Of a stretch of 64,000 nucleotides of DNA, positions 42,319-51,807 are shown piece after piece. The notes below the pieces were generated by a model. The model saw nothing but the letters and a program-made list of their open reading frames with translations, was not told the DNA's origin and ran no database searches. The DNA is from Trueperella bonasi (GTDB taxonomy: Bacteria > Actinomycetota > Actinomycetes > Actinomycetales > Actinomycetaceae): contig NZ_JAUSQX010000001.1 of NCBI RefSeq assembly GCF_030811535.1, positions 744,001-808,000 on the forward strand, read 5' to 3'. Within the stretch, counting starts at the first letter, position 1. Each line of letters starts with the position of its first letter. The position numbers and the translations under genes were made by a program.

Positions 42319-45300
42319 CACCAAGAACCGGACCCTCATCACCCAAGTCCAAGCTACCCGTAACCGAGTGATCCTCAGCGGGTTCTCGTGGCTCGGCCGC
42401 CACGGCGATGAGCCCCGAACGCCGCGCAACATTGCGCAACACGACGTCGATCTGCTCACCGCGCCGCTCAATCCCAAGCTCGGCCCGCAATTCATCCACC
42501 AGCTCGTCCTCGCCGCGCACCTTGCCATCGGAGGCAATCCACGCGATCATGTCATCCAGCTGATCATCGGTATAGGCTGCCAAACTCAAACCGGGAGCGA
42601 TCTGCGGCCGCTCACCGCGCGGGCGAAGTCCCTCATCCGGGTTATCGATCCCCGGATTCAGCTCGTCAAGTTCGGGCTCGTTCCACCCCTGCGCCAGCTC
42701 CACGCTCTCCTCTACCAAAGTTGGCACTCGCACCGGCGCGGGCTCATCAGGAAAACGTTCGCGTAACAATTCTTCAATCGCATTTACCTGGCCTTCCGGA
42801 TCGATAAACAGCGAACTTGAGAACGTCTGGAACACCTGCCAGCCACGCGAGTGCAAAACGTCGATCCAGAACCGGTCCCTGCGCCGCAATGACTTCTCAT
42901 TCACGTACGCCGGATCATCCATCACCACCGCGACCGCATACTCACCGCCACGTCCAACGACGAGCGGGATCCGCGGCGAACCCTGATAGCCGTAGGATGC
43001 GCGCGTTGACCAGCCGCGATCGTGCAAACGATTGGCGACGTCGGCAAGAAGCGGGGCGACCTCGTCGTCGGAAACGACGTGCGAAACCTCGCCACCACTT
43101 GCCTCATCAATCAGGCGCGAGAGCAAGCGCGGACCGGCAGTGGACACGCGGCGCGCGTCGATATCGCCGGGCCCAAGTGCAGAAACGATAGTCAGCTCCG
43201 AGCTCGCTGCGCAGACCGCGTCAATCAAACCGGCCGGACCGTCCGGCGTGGCCAGTGCACCAAAGCTGTGCAAAACCCGCCCGTGGACGGTCTTGCCATA
43301 GCCGACCGATAAGATCACGTGATCGCGCTTCAGCCCGGTTGCCTGCGTGATGTCAGTAATCACGAAACCGGCCAAATTTTCGACGTCCCGGGAACCGACC
43401 GTTTCAACCGCCTCCCGAACCCGATTCGCGTGAGTGGGCGACACCGTCACCACAGCAAGCGACTCCTCGGGGCGGCTCATCGCGTGGTCAAGAACCGCGT
43501 CAACAACCGCATCCACCTCAACCTGGGTCGACTCCACCGCGCCCTCGCCGGACGTGCCGGGCACGCCCCGCCCGTCGACGTACACGAGCTTGGAGCTCCG
43601 GGTGGCATCAACGCTCGGAGGAAGCGCCACGTGATCATAGCCGAGCTCTTTCAACGCGAAAGTCGATAACGCATCATGCTGTGCCTGGTAGGTGGGCAAT
43701 TCGGCCACCGGAAGCACGTCTGCGAAAACCTGCACGTTCTCGGCGCCAGGCCGCTTCAAATCCGCAACGAGCACCGCCTGCCGACCTCGCATCATCGGCG
43801 AAATCAGCTGGGCCACCGAATTGGCAGCCTCCACGATCACTAGATCCGCCCACGGCATCGGCGGAATAAACTCGGCCAACACGGTTGCCGGAACCACCCA
43901 CACCGGCCGGGCCGCCTGCACGAGCCGCGAATGGGTTGCAATCGCATCTCGCAGACCGCCCGTTCCCTGCTCGGCAAGAGCCTGGTCCAGTTTCAGGGTC
44001 TCTTGGCGCCTTGACTGCATCAGTGCACGCGAATTATTGACCACGGCACGCAACACGGGGCCTGCAAGCGTCCGAGTATGGGCACGATCGCACTCGCATA
44101 AGGTCTCGAGCAGCTTCACCAGATCGCGCGGGCCAAGGCTCGATAACGCGTCGGATTTCCCAATAATTTCTTCGAACACGGCGGAGGTGTATGCAAGATC
44201 GAGTTCCGCGGCAATACCTTCCGGTACAACGCCTCGGGCGACGACGTCGTCGAGAAATTCGCCAAAACCGGCCTCGCGCAAAGTGCCAAGCAGCGCATTG
44301 CGTTCGGGAAGGGTGGCCATGTGGTCCGCATCGGCACCGAGGGCGGAAAGCCGCGACTGCAGCTCTTCAAACTCCATGTCAAAGAACGGTTCACCATCGA
44401 GGTGACCCATGAGGGATTCGAGATCCTGCTGCACTTCGATGCGCGTAGCCCGAATTTGCGCCATGCCGTCGGGCAGCGTGGGCCAGCCGCCATCTGTGCT
44501 GTACCGGCGCCAAACCTCCCGGCGCTTTTGCACCTTAAGCAGTTCTTCGTGTAGGTTCGCGGTTGATTCCCCGGGGCGCACCAGATCCAGGGCCTGTTTT
44601 TTATAACGACGGCGGTCGGCAAGTTTCATCGAGTGCCCGTGCGAATCGCGCCAATCGCGCGGCGCGCAGGCGATCGCCATATTCAACGGCGAAGTTTCAA
44701 AAACTTGCGGAACGAACGTGTCAAGAGAATCAGAAATGCCGTCGAGCACGTCAATCTGTTCAAACCACTGCGCAAGCGTGGTGGGCTGCTTCATCGACGT
44801 TTCGCCAGCCGAGCGGGAAGATTGGCTAATTGCGGCCGGAACCCTGATATCACGGAGTCTGCGAACCGCATCGAGGGCTTTCGTGCCCTCGGAGGCGCTC
44901 GAAATTGTTGACGAGGCCCAGGCAGACGAAGAGATCTCGGGATCGAACGCACCCAGCTCCGCTGCTCTGTCCAAATCTGCACGTACTGCGTCGAAGCCCT
45001 GATCCTTCATCGTGTTAACAGCTTTTTGCCCGAGCCTTATTCGCGTTTGCGGGGCGTCATCTTGCGCCATCAAACTTGCGAGCTTTTCAAGGAGTTCGCG
45101 GACGGACGTACCCCATTCGGGCTCCTCACGATGCAAATCCCCCACAAAAGACTCGAGATCTTGACGTGCCGAAACCAAACGAGCTCGCAGCTCCAGCGTT
45201 TCGTCCGTAGGAAGTTCGGGGCGCTCCAAGCGCAAACCGGTTCGAATGCGCTGTGCAGCCCCGTCGACGTCGGAAAAATCCAGAACCAGATCGCCCAAGC

Positions 45301-46699
45301 CCAAGTGCTCGAGTTCGTCGATCAGTTGGCACCCGGAGGATAGCCTTGCCGGAACTACCAAAATGGAGCGATTCGACGCCGCGGCATCCGCACAGATTGA
45401 AGCTATCGTTTCAAACCGGCGCGAACCGGGCGGGCAATCCAAAACGACCGAACGGCCAGATGCCACCGCCTCTACGGCGTTAAGCTCTGCCACATCGAGA
45501 TCACCGGCGCCTCGCTCAACTTCTGGTGCGCGGTCCTCGTCTTTGCCCGGTGGAAGCGGCGTTACCGAAAGCTTCCGAGTCTTGGCATCACCCGCAAGCG
45601 CCATCATAATGCCCGACGTGCGGATATAGGGTTCCATCGCCTCCAAGTCCGCGAGTAACGTGCGCTCGGGGCGTTCAAAGCAACCCAAATGGGCCACCAT
45701 TTCACTCGCAAAACCGGGCAGGTACATTCGGCCAATTGACTCGGCCAACGCGAAAAGTTCGTCGAGATCTGCCGTGCGCTGGGCGGCCTGCCGCAGCTGG
45801 GTGAGATGCTCGGCTGTAGCACCGTTCTCACGCAATGCACGCAAAAATGCGGGATTGAATTCCGTGCGCTTCAACTGGCGAACAGCCGCGTCATCGCCGT
45901 CGAACTTTAGCTCGAGCGCACGAAACAACGCATATTCGTTAATTTCCTTCGCCTCGCGCGGCGGCTCGGCCTCAGCTGGCTCTGCCAACTGAGGCTGCTC
46001 TGGTCGGGCTCCGCCGTCATCAGCGGTGCTCGCATCTGGTTCGACGTCGCCGCTGGCCGGCTCGTCGCTGCTGGTCCATTCGTCGCCGTCACTTGCCGGT
46101 TCGACGTCGACCATCGCAAACTCGCCCGTCAGTTCGGGCGCGTCGAAATGGGCGGGCACACCCGGCTCAGTTGCGGGTGGTAACTCGGTCCAGGTGAACT
46201 GGCCTACTGCCAACGAGACCGGCGCATGACCATACTCTTCCGCAATACGCGCAGTTGTGGCATTCAGCCGCTGCAGATTCTTCATCGCGCGTTGCTGTGC
46301 AAAACTTTCCCGTACAAGCGAAGTGATACGCACGGGAGAACCGGAAGCAAACAGAGCGGACCCCGTGGGATGCGGATGGGTCAGATCTACGAGGGCGCTG
46401 CCCACATCGCTCGTCGTTTGGTCGGCTGTGAGGGCCCGCTCCGCCAGTTCTGCATGCCAATTTTCATACGCCTGATCGAGCAGTTCTTCGCGTGAGGCCG
46501 TCGGCTCGTCGCCGCTAACCTCCTGCTCCTGGGCCTCCTCGCCGGAGTCTGGATCTACGCTCTCTGCCACATTTTCAGCGGGCTCTACCGACTCATCGGC
46601 GCTCTCAACGCTCGGCGCACTCTGGCTAGGCTCATCTGGCGTTTGCGCACTAGGCACCGACTCCGGGGACTTTTTACGACGTCTAAAGAAAGGGCTCAC
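42302..46699 (-). CDS. DUF4011-type helicase homologue with decayed ATPase motifs and endonuclease-like end
   Basis: 1465-residue protein. Layout: basic start (SPFFRRRKK), a Ser/Glu/Pro-rich acidic stretch (to about 70), a DUF4011-like region (to about 380), a superfamily-1 helicase core (about 400-1190) and a C-terminal restriction-endonuclease-like domain (about 1225-1310, SLRRRDRFWIDVLHSRGWQV). The Walker A position reads CPPGSRRFETI at about 425, where relatives have PPGTGKSQTI; Walker B reads ADLVIVEAANSVAQ at about 950 instead of DLVIFDEASQV; motif VI reads IDAVCAASSE instead of NVALTRAR. ATP hydrolysis seems lost while the fold is kept. GTG 46699 is preferred; TTG 46738 would add 13 residues. 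Followed by a coupled 133-aa gene. Confidence 0.82.
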   Translation of the reverse strand: MSPFFRRRKKSPESVPSAQTPDEPSQSAPSVESADESVEPAENVAESVDPDSGEEAQEQEVSGDEPTASREELLDQAYENWHAELAERALTADQTTSDVGSALVDLTHPHPTGSALFASGSPVRITSLVRESFAQQRAMKNLQRLNATTARIAEEYGHAPVSLAVGQFTWTELPPATEPGVPAHFDAPELTGEFAMVDVEPASDGDEWTSSDEPASGDVEPDASTADDGGARPEQPQLAEPAEAEPPREAKEINEYALFRALELKFDGDDAAVRQLKRTEFNPAFLRALRENGATAEHLTQLRQAAQRTADLDELFALAESIGRMYLPGFASEMVAHLGCFERPERTLLADLEAMEPYIRTSGIMMALAGDAKTRKLSVTPLPPGKDEDRAPEVERGAGDLDVAELNAVEAVASGRSVVLDCPPGSRRFETIASICADAAASNRSILVVPARLSSGCQLIDELEHLGLGDLVLDFSDVDGAAQRIRTGLRLERPELPTDETLELRARLVSARQDLESFVGDLHREEPEWGTSVRELLEKLASLMAQDDAPQTRIRLGQKAVNTMKDQGFDAVRADLDRAAELGAFDPEISSSAWASSTISSASEGTKALDAVRRLRDIRVPAAISQSSRSAGETSMKQPTTLAQWFEQIDVLDGISDSLDTFVPQVFETSPLNMAIACAPRDWRDSHGHSMKLADRRRYKKQALDLVRPGESTANLHEELLKVQKRREVWRRYSTDGGWPTLPDGMAQIRATRIEVQQDLESLMGHLDGEPFFDMEFEELQSRLSALGADADHMATLPERNALLGTLREAGFGEFLDDVVARGVVPEGIAAELDLAYTSAVFEEIIGKSDALSSLGPRDLVKLLETLCECDRAHTRTLAGPVLRAVVNNSRALMQSRRQETLKLDQALAEQGTGGLRDAIATHSRLVQAARPVWVVPATVLAEFIPPMPWADLVIVEAANSVAQLISPMMRGRQAVLVADLKRPGAENVQVFADVLPVAELPTYQAQHDALSTFALKELGYDHVALPPSVDATRSSKLVYVDGRGVPGTSGEGAVESTQVEVDAVVDAVLDHAMSRPEESLAVVTVSPTHANRVREAVETVGSRDVENLAGFVITDITQATGLKRDHVILSVGYGKTVHGRVLHSFGALATPDGPAGLIDAVCAASSELTIVSALGPGDIDARRVSTAGPRLLSRLIDEASGGEVSHVVSDDEVAPLLADVANRLHDRGWSTRASYGYQGSPRIPLVVGRGGEYAVAVVMDDPAYVNEKSLRRRDRFWIDVLHSRGWQVFQTFSSSLFIDPEGQVNAIEELLRERFPDEPAPVRVPTLVEESVELAQGWNEPELDELNPGIDNPDEGLRPRGERPQIAPGLSLAAYTDDQLDDMIAWIASDGKVRGEDELVDELRAELGIERRGEQIDVVLRNVARRSGLIAVAAEPREPAEDHSVTGSLDLGDEGPVLGDDGER

Positions 46700-46780
46700 C
46701 CCTCCACCGTACCGAGAACAGAATTGAAGTCGGTGCAAGCGCGCCGAAAACGACGCATTCGAATCACGCGGAAATCTAGC

Positions 46781-47686
46781 CTAACTCACTGTTTGGACCT
46801 GAGAGTGCTGATCGCAAAAGACGCTATCCCCACAGTTTTCGCACGTCACAAGCCGGGCTCGGCAACTTGGCTCATCGCAGTTGTGCAAGAGCGACGTAGG
46901 GCCCTGACACTTATGGCACCGGCCAATCACCTCCGGATTCTCACCAAAATCCATGACTTCACGGCCGTCAAATACCGTGAGCGCGCCCTTCCAACGGCCC
47001 TTGTTGCCGAACTTTTCTGCGTAGCGCACAATCCCGCCATCGAGCTGCATCACATTAGAAAAGCCGCGGTTCTTCATCACGGCCGTCAACACTTCACAAC
47101 GGATACCGCCCGTGCAGTACGTGAGAATCGGAGTTTGCTTGAGATGATCGTACTCGCCCGCATCAAGCAGCTTAATAAAATCGTGCGTGGTGTTCGTTGG
47201 CGGAACGATCGCACCCTCAAAACGGCCAATCTCAGCCTCGATTGCGTTACGGCCATCAAAGAACACCAGATCGGGATTGTCGGCAATCACCTGCTCAACC
47301 TCCTCGGGCTTAACGTGCACTCCGCCGTCGATCACGCCACCACGATCCACCTTCAACTCGTCAGGCGCACCAAAGGCCACAATTTCCTTGCGCACCTTCA
47401 CCGATAGACGTGGAAAGTCAAGCGAGTTGCCGCGCTCATCCAGGCCCGTCCCCTCGGAAATTTTCCACTCGATATCGCGGAACGGCTCATATTCTTTGGT
47501 GGCCTTCTGGTATGCCTTAACCGCCTTCAGCTCCCCGCCCACCGTGCCGTTAATCCCATGCTCAGAAATGAGGATACGCCCGCGCAGGCCAAGACGCTCG
47601 CACAGGTTCCACTGCCACAACCGCACCGCATGCGGATCTGAAAGCGGCGTGAACTTGTAATACAGCAGGATTCGAGTTTGCACCAC
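46781..47686 (-). CDS. trhO: tRNA uridine-34 hydroxylase (rhodanese family)
   Basis: 301-residue TrhO/YceA-type rhodanese-like enzyme that makes 5-hydroxyuridine at tRNA position 34. N-terminal acylphosphatase-like domain (LLYYKFTPLSDP, ISEHGINGTVGG), rhodanese domain with catalytic Cys191 in LTYCTGGIRCEVL, and a C-terminal Cys-rich tail (CHKC...C...C...CENCGDSVFC) that may bind zinc. Starts at tandem GTG codons with GGAAG upstream. Lies between tRNA-Arg and the pseudo-helicase gene. Confidence 0.93.
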   Translation of the reverse strand: MVQTRILLYYKFTPLSDPHAVRLWQWNLCERLGLRGRILISEHGINGTVGGELKAVKAYQKATKEYEPFRDIEWKISEGTGLDERGNSLDFPRLSVKVRKEIVAFGAPDELKVDRGGVIDGGVHVKPEEVEQVIADNPDLVFFDGRNAIEAEIGRFEGAIVPPTNTTHDFIKLLDAGEYDHLKQTPILTYCTGGIRCEVLTAVMKNRGFSNVMQLDGGIVRYAEKFGNKGRWKGALTVFDGREVMDFGENPEVIGRCHKCQGPTSLLHNCDEPSCRARLVTCENCGDSVFCDQHSQVQTVS

Positions 47687-47722
47687 GATTCTTCCTTTCC
47701 GCTCGCCAAGGCGGGATGCGAG

Positions 47723-47795
47723 TGCCCTCGATAGGAATCGAACCTACGACACCGGCTTTAGGAGAGCCGTGCTCTATCCACTGAGCTACGAGGGC
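47723..47795 (-). tRNA. tRNA-Arg (anticodon CCT)
   Basis: 73-nt cloverleaf: acceptor GCCCTCG/CGAGGGC, D-arm AGCTCAGTGGATAGAGC, anticodon stem CGGCT/AGCCG with loop CTCCTAA (anticodon CCT, reads AGG), T-arm TAGGTTCGATTCCTA, discriminator A. No CCA is encoded. Confidence 0.96.
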
Positions 47796-47861
47796 GAGCT
47801 AGCTGGCGCCAGCGCGTAAATCCTACCGGATTGGCCCAGTGTGCGCGAAACTCAAGCTCGG

Positions 47862-48809
47862 CTAGCTTTCGGCTACGATTCCCGGCTCATCAGGATCGAC
47901 GTACTGAACGGGTTCGGGCCCGACGTCGTCACCAAGCCGCACCCGGCGCGGAACAACCATCGTGGGGCACGCCGAATAGCCCAGGAGGGTTTGCGACGTC
48001 GATCCGAGTAACAAACCGGCGAATCCGCCGCGCCCGCGCGTACCAAGAACGAGAAGATCCGCTTCATCCGATTCGCGCGCTAAAACATGTGCTGGGCTAC
48101 CTTCCACCGCCGTAATCTCGGTATCGATCTGGCGGCCTTCATCCACATCGGCCAGCGCTTGCCTCATTTCGACTTCCAACTCCTGAAGGTGTTCCTCGCG
48201 GAACGCATGGGCAGGCACCCAAGCTGCGGCCGCCGGATTAACTGCGGTAATAATCTTCAGCGTGGCATTCCACCGGTCCGCCTCCCACACCGCGCGCTGG
48301 AGTGCCATCTTCGAATGATGCGAACCATCAACACCGCATACCACACGCCTGATCGGAAGATGGGTATTCGGGCTCTCAGTTGGCACCACCACGGTTGGGC
48401 AGTAGGCATTGGCCGGCACGGCGGATGACACGGTGCGCAGCAGGCGATCGGCAAGCCGATTTGTACTCTGGGCCCTTCCTCCAACGACGACGAGGGCCAC
48501 CCGTTTCGAAATCTCCACCAGCACCTCGGTCGGATCACCGAACTCGAGCGCGGACGTAACTTCCACGCCCTGGCCGGAAACGGATGCCACCGCGTCGTCA
48601 ACTATCTGCTTTGCCGAATCGAACAGTTGGTTTGCCCTTTCCCGATTTTCTTGAAACTCCGGGGTCATATAGTGGGAGGGCAACTCGTAGCCACACACCA
48701 CGTGGAGGCGGGCATCCCGTGCGCGGGCCTGCGCGTGTGCCCATTCGAGTGCTGCACCACCCGCTTCAGAACCATCTATTCCTACGACAACAATATTTTC
48801 ATGCGCCAT
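47862..48809 (-). CDS. tandem universal stress protein (UspA family)
   Basis: 315-residue cytoplasmic protein with two Usp domains. Domain 1 starts VVVGIDGSEAGGAALEWA and domain 2 VVCGVDGSHHSKMALQRA. The second has the full ATP loop GTRGRGGFAGLLLGSTSQ; in the first the loop is altered (GGRAQSTNRLADRLL), so perhaps only domain 2 binds ATP. The longer frame to 48881 is rejected because ATG 48809 has AAGGAGG at ideal spacing. Typical of actinobacteria under hypoxia/stress. Confidence 0.94.
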   Translation of the reverse strand: MAHENIVVVGIDGSEAGGAALEWAHAQARARDARLHVVCGYELPSHYMTPEFQENRERANQLFDSAKQIVDDAVASVSGQGVEVTSALEFGDPTEVLVEISKRVALVVVGGRAQSTNRLADRLLRTVSSAVPANAYCPTVVVPTESPNTHLPIRRVVCGVDGSHHSKMALQRAVWEADRWNATLKIITAVNPAAAAWVPAHAFREEHLQELEVEMRQALADVDEGRQIDTEITAVEGSPAHVLARESDEADLLVLGTRGRGGFAGLLLGSTSQTLLGYSACPTMVVPRRVRLGDDVGPEPVQYVDPDEPGIVAES

Positions 48810-48913
48810 TGCATCCTCCTTACGGTCATTCTCCCATTGGTATGTGAGGTTTTCTAGTGTCGTAGATCTAGTGCCGCTCAATCCCCATCACGCTCTTTAA
48901 GCAACAAGCAACA

Positions 48914-48941
48914 GAAAAGGGATCCTCGCGGATCCCTTTTC
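48914..48941 (-). terminator. terminator of the NlpC/P60 gene
   Basis: Perfect 12-bp stem GAAAAGGGATCC (48914-48925), loop TCGC, complement to 48941. On the minus strand the 3' arm ends CCCTTTTC, giving a short T-run inside the stem. Located 46 bp after the NlpC/P60 stop and before the usp promoter region; possibly works in both directions. Confidence 0.75.
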
Positions 48942-48987
48942 ATGAAAACTTAAGTCTGTCGGCTAAACCCAGCACCAACGGCGCAGT

Positions 48988-49746
48988 TTAGCCAAACACG
49001 CGGATGACGACGGGGGTTCCGATAACGTAGTCGGATCCCACCTGGGTGCCCATCGAGGGGTTCCAAGCGCCAATGTGCTGGCCACCGCCCACCGAAATGC
49101 CAACGTGCCCCGGCCAGTAGAGGATATCGCCTGGCTGGACCTGCGAGTACGGAACCTGACGGCCAACTGACAGAACGGAGCTGGTGTAACCGCCAATGTG
49201 CACACCGTGCTGGGCATAAACGTAACGAACGAACCCGATGCAGTCCCAGCCCGCGGGAGTAGTTCCGCCCCAGCGGTAAGGAGCACCCGCGTATGCAAGT
49301 GCAGTGCCCGCAACAGCGCTACCCGAACCGGAGTAGGACGCCGCAGGTGCCTGCTGAGCTGGAGCTGGAGCTGGAGCGTCACCTTGATCCGACGAAGCGC
49401 CACCTTGAGCCTGCTGACCGTATCCGCCATTTTGCGCGGCAGTTTCCTGCTGAACTACCTGTTCAGCAACCGGAGCTTCGGCTTCGATAACAACCTGTTT
49501 CATCTCCCAATCGCCGCCTGAAACGGTGTTGAGCTCAATCGAGGCAACCTCATTAGTCTCAACTGCAGGCGACTCAAGCGCCGCTGCAACCTTTTCAACC
49601 TCAACCTGATCTTCGGTCGGTGAGGCAAATGCGATTGGCGCACCGATACCCATCAGCATTCCTGCTGCGGATGCGGTGGCTGCTGTCGTCATGGTCGACT
49701 TCGAGAAGGTCTCCCGAGGCTTAACCATTTCGTGACGTCCCGCCAT
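48988..49746 (-). CDS. secreted NlpC/P60 peptidoglycan endopeptidase
   Basis: 252-residue exported cell-wall hydrolase. An N-terminal signal sequence ends near AFAS (residue 42), followed by an Ala/Gln/Pro-rich linker (45-140) and the NlpC/P60 domain (145-252). Catalytic triad: Cys169 in GWDCIGFVRYVY, His214 in GHVGIS and probably His224 in GGQHIGAW. The usual DCSG is DCIG here. SD GGAG before the ATG. Promoter and an MtrA-like box lie 75-114 bp upstream. Family members cut D-Glu-mDAP (or Lys) cross-bridges during daughter-cell separation. Confidence 0.92.
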   Translation of the reverse strand: MAGRHEMVKPRETFSKSTMTTAATASAAGMLMGIGAPIAFASPTEDQVEVEKVAAALESPAVETNEVASIELNTVSGGDWEMKQVVIEAEAPVAEQVVQQETAAQNGGYGQQAQGGASSDQGDAPAPAPAQQAPAASYSGSGSAVAGTALAYAGAPYRWGGTTPAGWDCIGFVRYVYAQHGVHIGGYTSSVLSVGRQVPYSQVQPGDILYWPGHVGISVGGGQHIGAWNPSMGTQVGSDYVIGTPVVIRVFG

Positions 49747-49820
49747 AAAAATCTCCGTAAAGCTACTGAACTAACGTTGACACCCGCAAAAGTCGCCATG
49801 ACTTCTTGGGCACATGGATC

Positions 49821-49860
49821 AGCATAACGGCAGAATAACTTTTTGTCACGATTTGGTAAC
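49821..49860 (-). promoter_or_regulatory. promoter and MtrA-like box of the NlpC/P60 gene
   Basis: On the minus strand GTGACA (49844-49849) and TATGCT (49821-49826) are 17 bp apart, a fair promoter. Direct repeats GTTACCAA-ATC-GTGACAAA (49842-49860) with the same 8-3-8 spacing as the rpf box overlap its -35. A response regulator bound there would act at the polymerase. Confidence 0.5.
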
Positions 49861-49867
49861 AATGACA

Positions 49868-50557
49868 TCAGTCACTGAGATTTTTAACGAAAATTCCCTT
49901 GGCAACATCGGCGGAAAGCCGCACGGAATAAGCCCCCTGGCTCACCACTGCACTTTCAGATTCGACAACATCCACCGTTACCTTCGCACCCGGCAACAGC
50001 TCCTCGTACTCGAGCATCGCCAAAACATCAGCATGCAATTGCACCGCTTCGGCAATCCGCACGATCTCATATTCCGTCTCACCGTCAGCCTCTTCCACAT
50101 CCATAATGGACACGAGCCCTGATTCGCTCACGTTATTGATCGTCGTCGCATCCTGAGAAGGAATCGGATTGCCGAACGGATCCGTCGTCGGATTGCCGAG
50201 AAGGGCTTCGATTCTATTGGCGACGTCGTTCGAAACAACGTGCTCCCACCGGCACGCCTCATCGTGAATATCGGGCCAGTCGAGTGTGATCACGTCATGC
50301 AGAAGTCGCTCGGCGAGCCGATGGCGGCGCATCACCTGGATTGCGCCTTCCCGGCCAATATCAGTAAGTATGATTTCGCGATTTGGCGCCATCGTCACCA
50401 AACCATCACGCTCCATCCGGCTCACCGTCTCAGAAACCGTGGGTCCCGACTGTTCAAGGCGCTCCACAATCCTCGCCCGCAATGCGGGGATGCCCTCCTC
50501 ATAAAGCTCATAGATCGTTTTGAGGTACATCTCGGTCGTATCGATCAATTCATTCAC
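49868..50557 (-). CDS. dtxR: DtxR/IdeR-type iron-dependent repressor
   Basis: 229-residue three-domain metalloregulator. With the GTG start at 50557 the residues fall exactly on DtxR numbering: Met10, His79, Glu83, His98, Cys102, Glu105 and His106 (HDEACRWEHVV) are all in place, so both metal sites are intact. HTH: ALRARIVERLEQSGPTVSET. A C-terminal SH3-like domain (about 150-229) is present. This strongly supports GTG 50557 (SD in GGAGGAGGGGG) over the longer frame. Iron-loaded DtxR represses siderophore and heme genes; none are seen in this window. Confidence 0.95.
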   Translation of the reverse strand: MNELIDTTEMYLKTIYELYEEGIPALRARIVERLEQSGPTVSETVSRMERDGLVTMAPNREIILTDIGREGAIQVMRRHRLAERLLHDVITLDWPDIHDEACRWEHVVSNDVANRIEALLGNPTTDPFGNPIPSQDATTINNVSESGLVSIMDVEEADGETEYEIVRIAEAVQLHADVLAMLEYEELLPGAKVTVDVVESESAVVSQGAYSVRLSADVAKGIFVKNLSD

Positions 50558-50694
50558 GGAAACCCCCTCCTCCACTCGCCACCCGCTCATAATATCCAAT
50601 TTGGTTCCTTGCCACAGGTTGAGCCCGTTGTACTACCCGTGCCACACAGTGGGAAACCTCCCCACGATTGGCCGCCGCTTTGAGACCATGGGGT

Positions 50695-51807
50695 ATGACC
50701 ACCAGTACTCCCCCACATCTACCAAAACTACCTCGCGACGGCCGGTTTGGCTCGGGCCCATCCAAGGTGCGGCCCGAGCAGATTGCCGCCATTCAAAGCC
50801 CGCCCATGGGCACCTCGCACCGCCAGACTGGCGTGCGCGAAGTCGTCGCTTCAATCCAAATCGGTTTGGCCGAACTTTTCCGACTACCTGAAGGCTACGA
50901 AGTGTTACTCGGCAACGGTGGGGCAAGCGCATTGTGGGACGCAATGAGTTTCGCCCTCGTTGAAAGTTCGGCACAGTGCGCCGTCGTCGGTGAATTCTCC
51001 GGCAAAGCCGCCCGCGCGCTCGAGCGCGCACCGTGGCTTAACACCCCGGACATTCGCAGGGCCGAGCCTGGCCAGGTGGTCCAGTGCGAATCAGCACCCG
51101 ATATCGACGCCTACGTTTACGCACATAACGAAACATCCACCGGAGCACTGACACCGCTGCGGCGCTTTGGCGAAGAGAGCGCCCTTACGCTCGTCGATGG
51201 CACATCGGTAGCTGGCGGGATCGACGTCGACATCTCGGCTGCCGACTTCTACTACTTCTCGCCACAAAAATGCTTTGGTGCCGACGGCGGCCTGTGGCTG
51301 GCGCTCGCATCACCAGCCGCATTGGAACGGATCGAACGCCTGAGCGGGCAGCGTTGGATCCCAGACTTCCTCAATCTGCAACTCGCGGTCACGAACTCAC
51401 GAAAGGCCCAAACGCTGAACACGCCCGCCGTTGCCACCTTGCTCATGCTCGCCAACCAGATCGACTGGATACTTGCCCAAGGCGGCCTGCCCGCGATGGA
51501 AGAGCGCACCCGCCTCAGCTCCGGAATCATTTACTCGTGGGCTGAAGAACGTAGCTTCGCCAATCCGTTTGTCGCCGCCGAATACCGGTCACCAGTGGTG
51601 TGCACGATTGATTTTTCCGACGACGTCGACGCCGCAGCTATCGCCCGCGAACTGCGTCAGCATTCGATCGTCGATATCGAACCCTACCGTTCGCTAGGGC
51701 GAAACCAGCTGCGGATTTCCACGTTCCCCGCCATCGAGGCTGACGACGTGCGAGCGCTACTCGCCGCAATTGACGCCGTCGTTGATTCGCAGGGAGTTGC
51801 GGATTAG
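50695..51807 (+). CDS. serC: phosphoserine aminotransferase
   Basis: 370-residue PLP enzyme of serine biosynthesis, actinobacterial SerC type. Conserved DGRFGSGPSKVRPEQ and NGGASALWDAMSF at the N-terminus, PLP Lys192 in SPQKCFGADGG, and LRISTFPAIEADDV at the end. ATG 50695 (MTTSTPPHLPKLPRDGRF) is preferred to the TTG at 50668. Divergent from dtxR. Overlaps the convergent permease gene by 4 bp. Confidence 0.94.
   Translation: MTTSTPPHLPKLPRDGRFGSGPSKVRPEQIAAIQSPPMGTSHRQTGVREVVASIQIGLAELFRLPEGYEVLLGNGGASALWDAMSFALVESSAQCAVVGEFSGKAARALERAPWLNTPDIRRAEPGQVVQCESAPDIDAYVYAHNETSTGALTPLRRFGEESALTLVDGTSVAGGIDVDISAADFYYFSPQKCFGADGGLWLALASPAALERIERLSGQRWIPDFLNLQLAVTNSRKAQTLNTPAVATLLMLANQIDWILAQGGLPAMEERTRLSSGIIYSWAEERSFANPFVAAEYRSPVVCTIDFSDDVDAAAIARELRQHSIVDIEPYRSLGRNQLRISTFPAIEADDVRALLAAIDAVVDSQGVAD

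Noticed and set aside
49747-49867. Possible c-di-AMP (ydaO) riboswitch before the NlpC/P60 gene.
   Set aside because: The leader is too short and lacks the conserved G-rich core; the direct-repeat box explains the region better.
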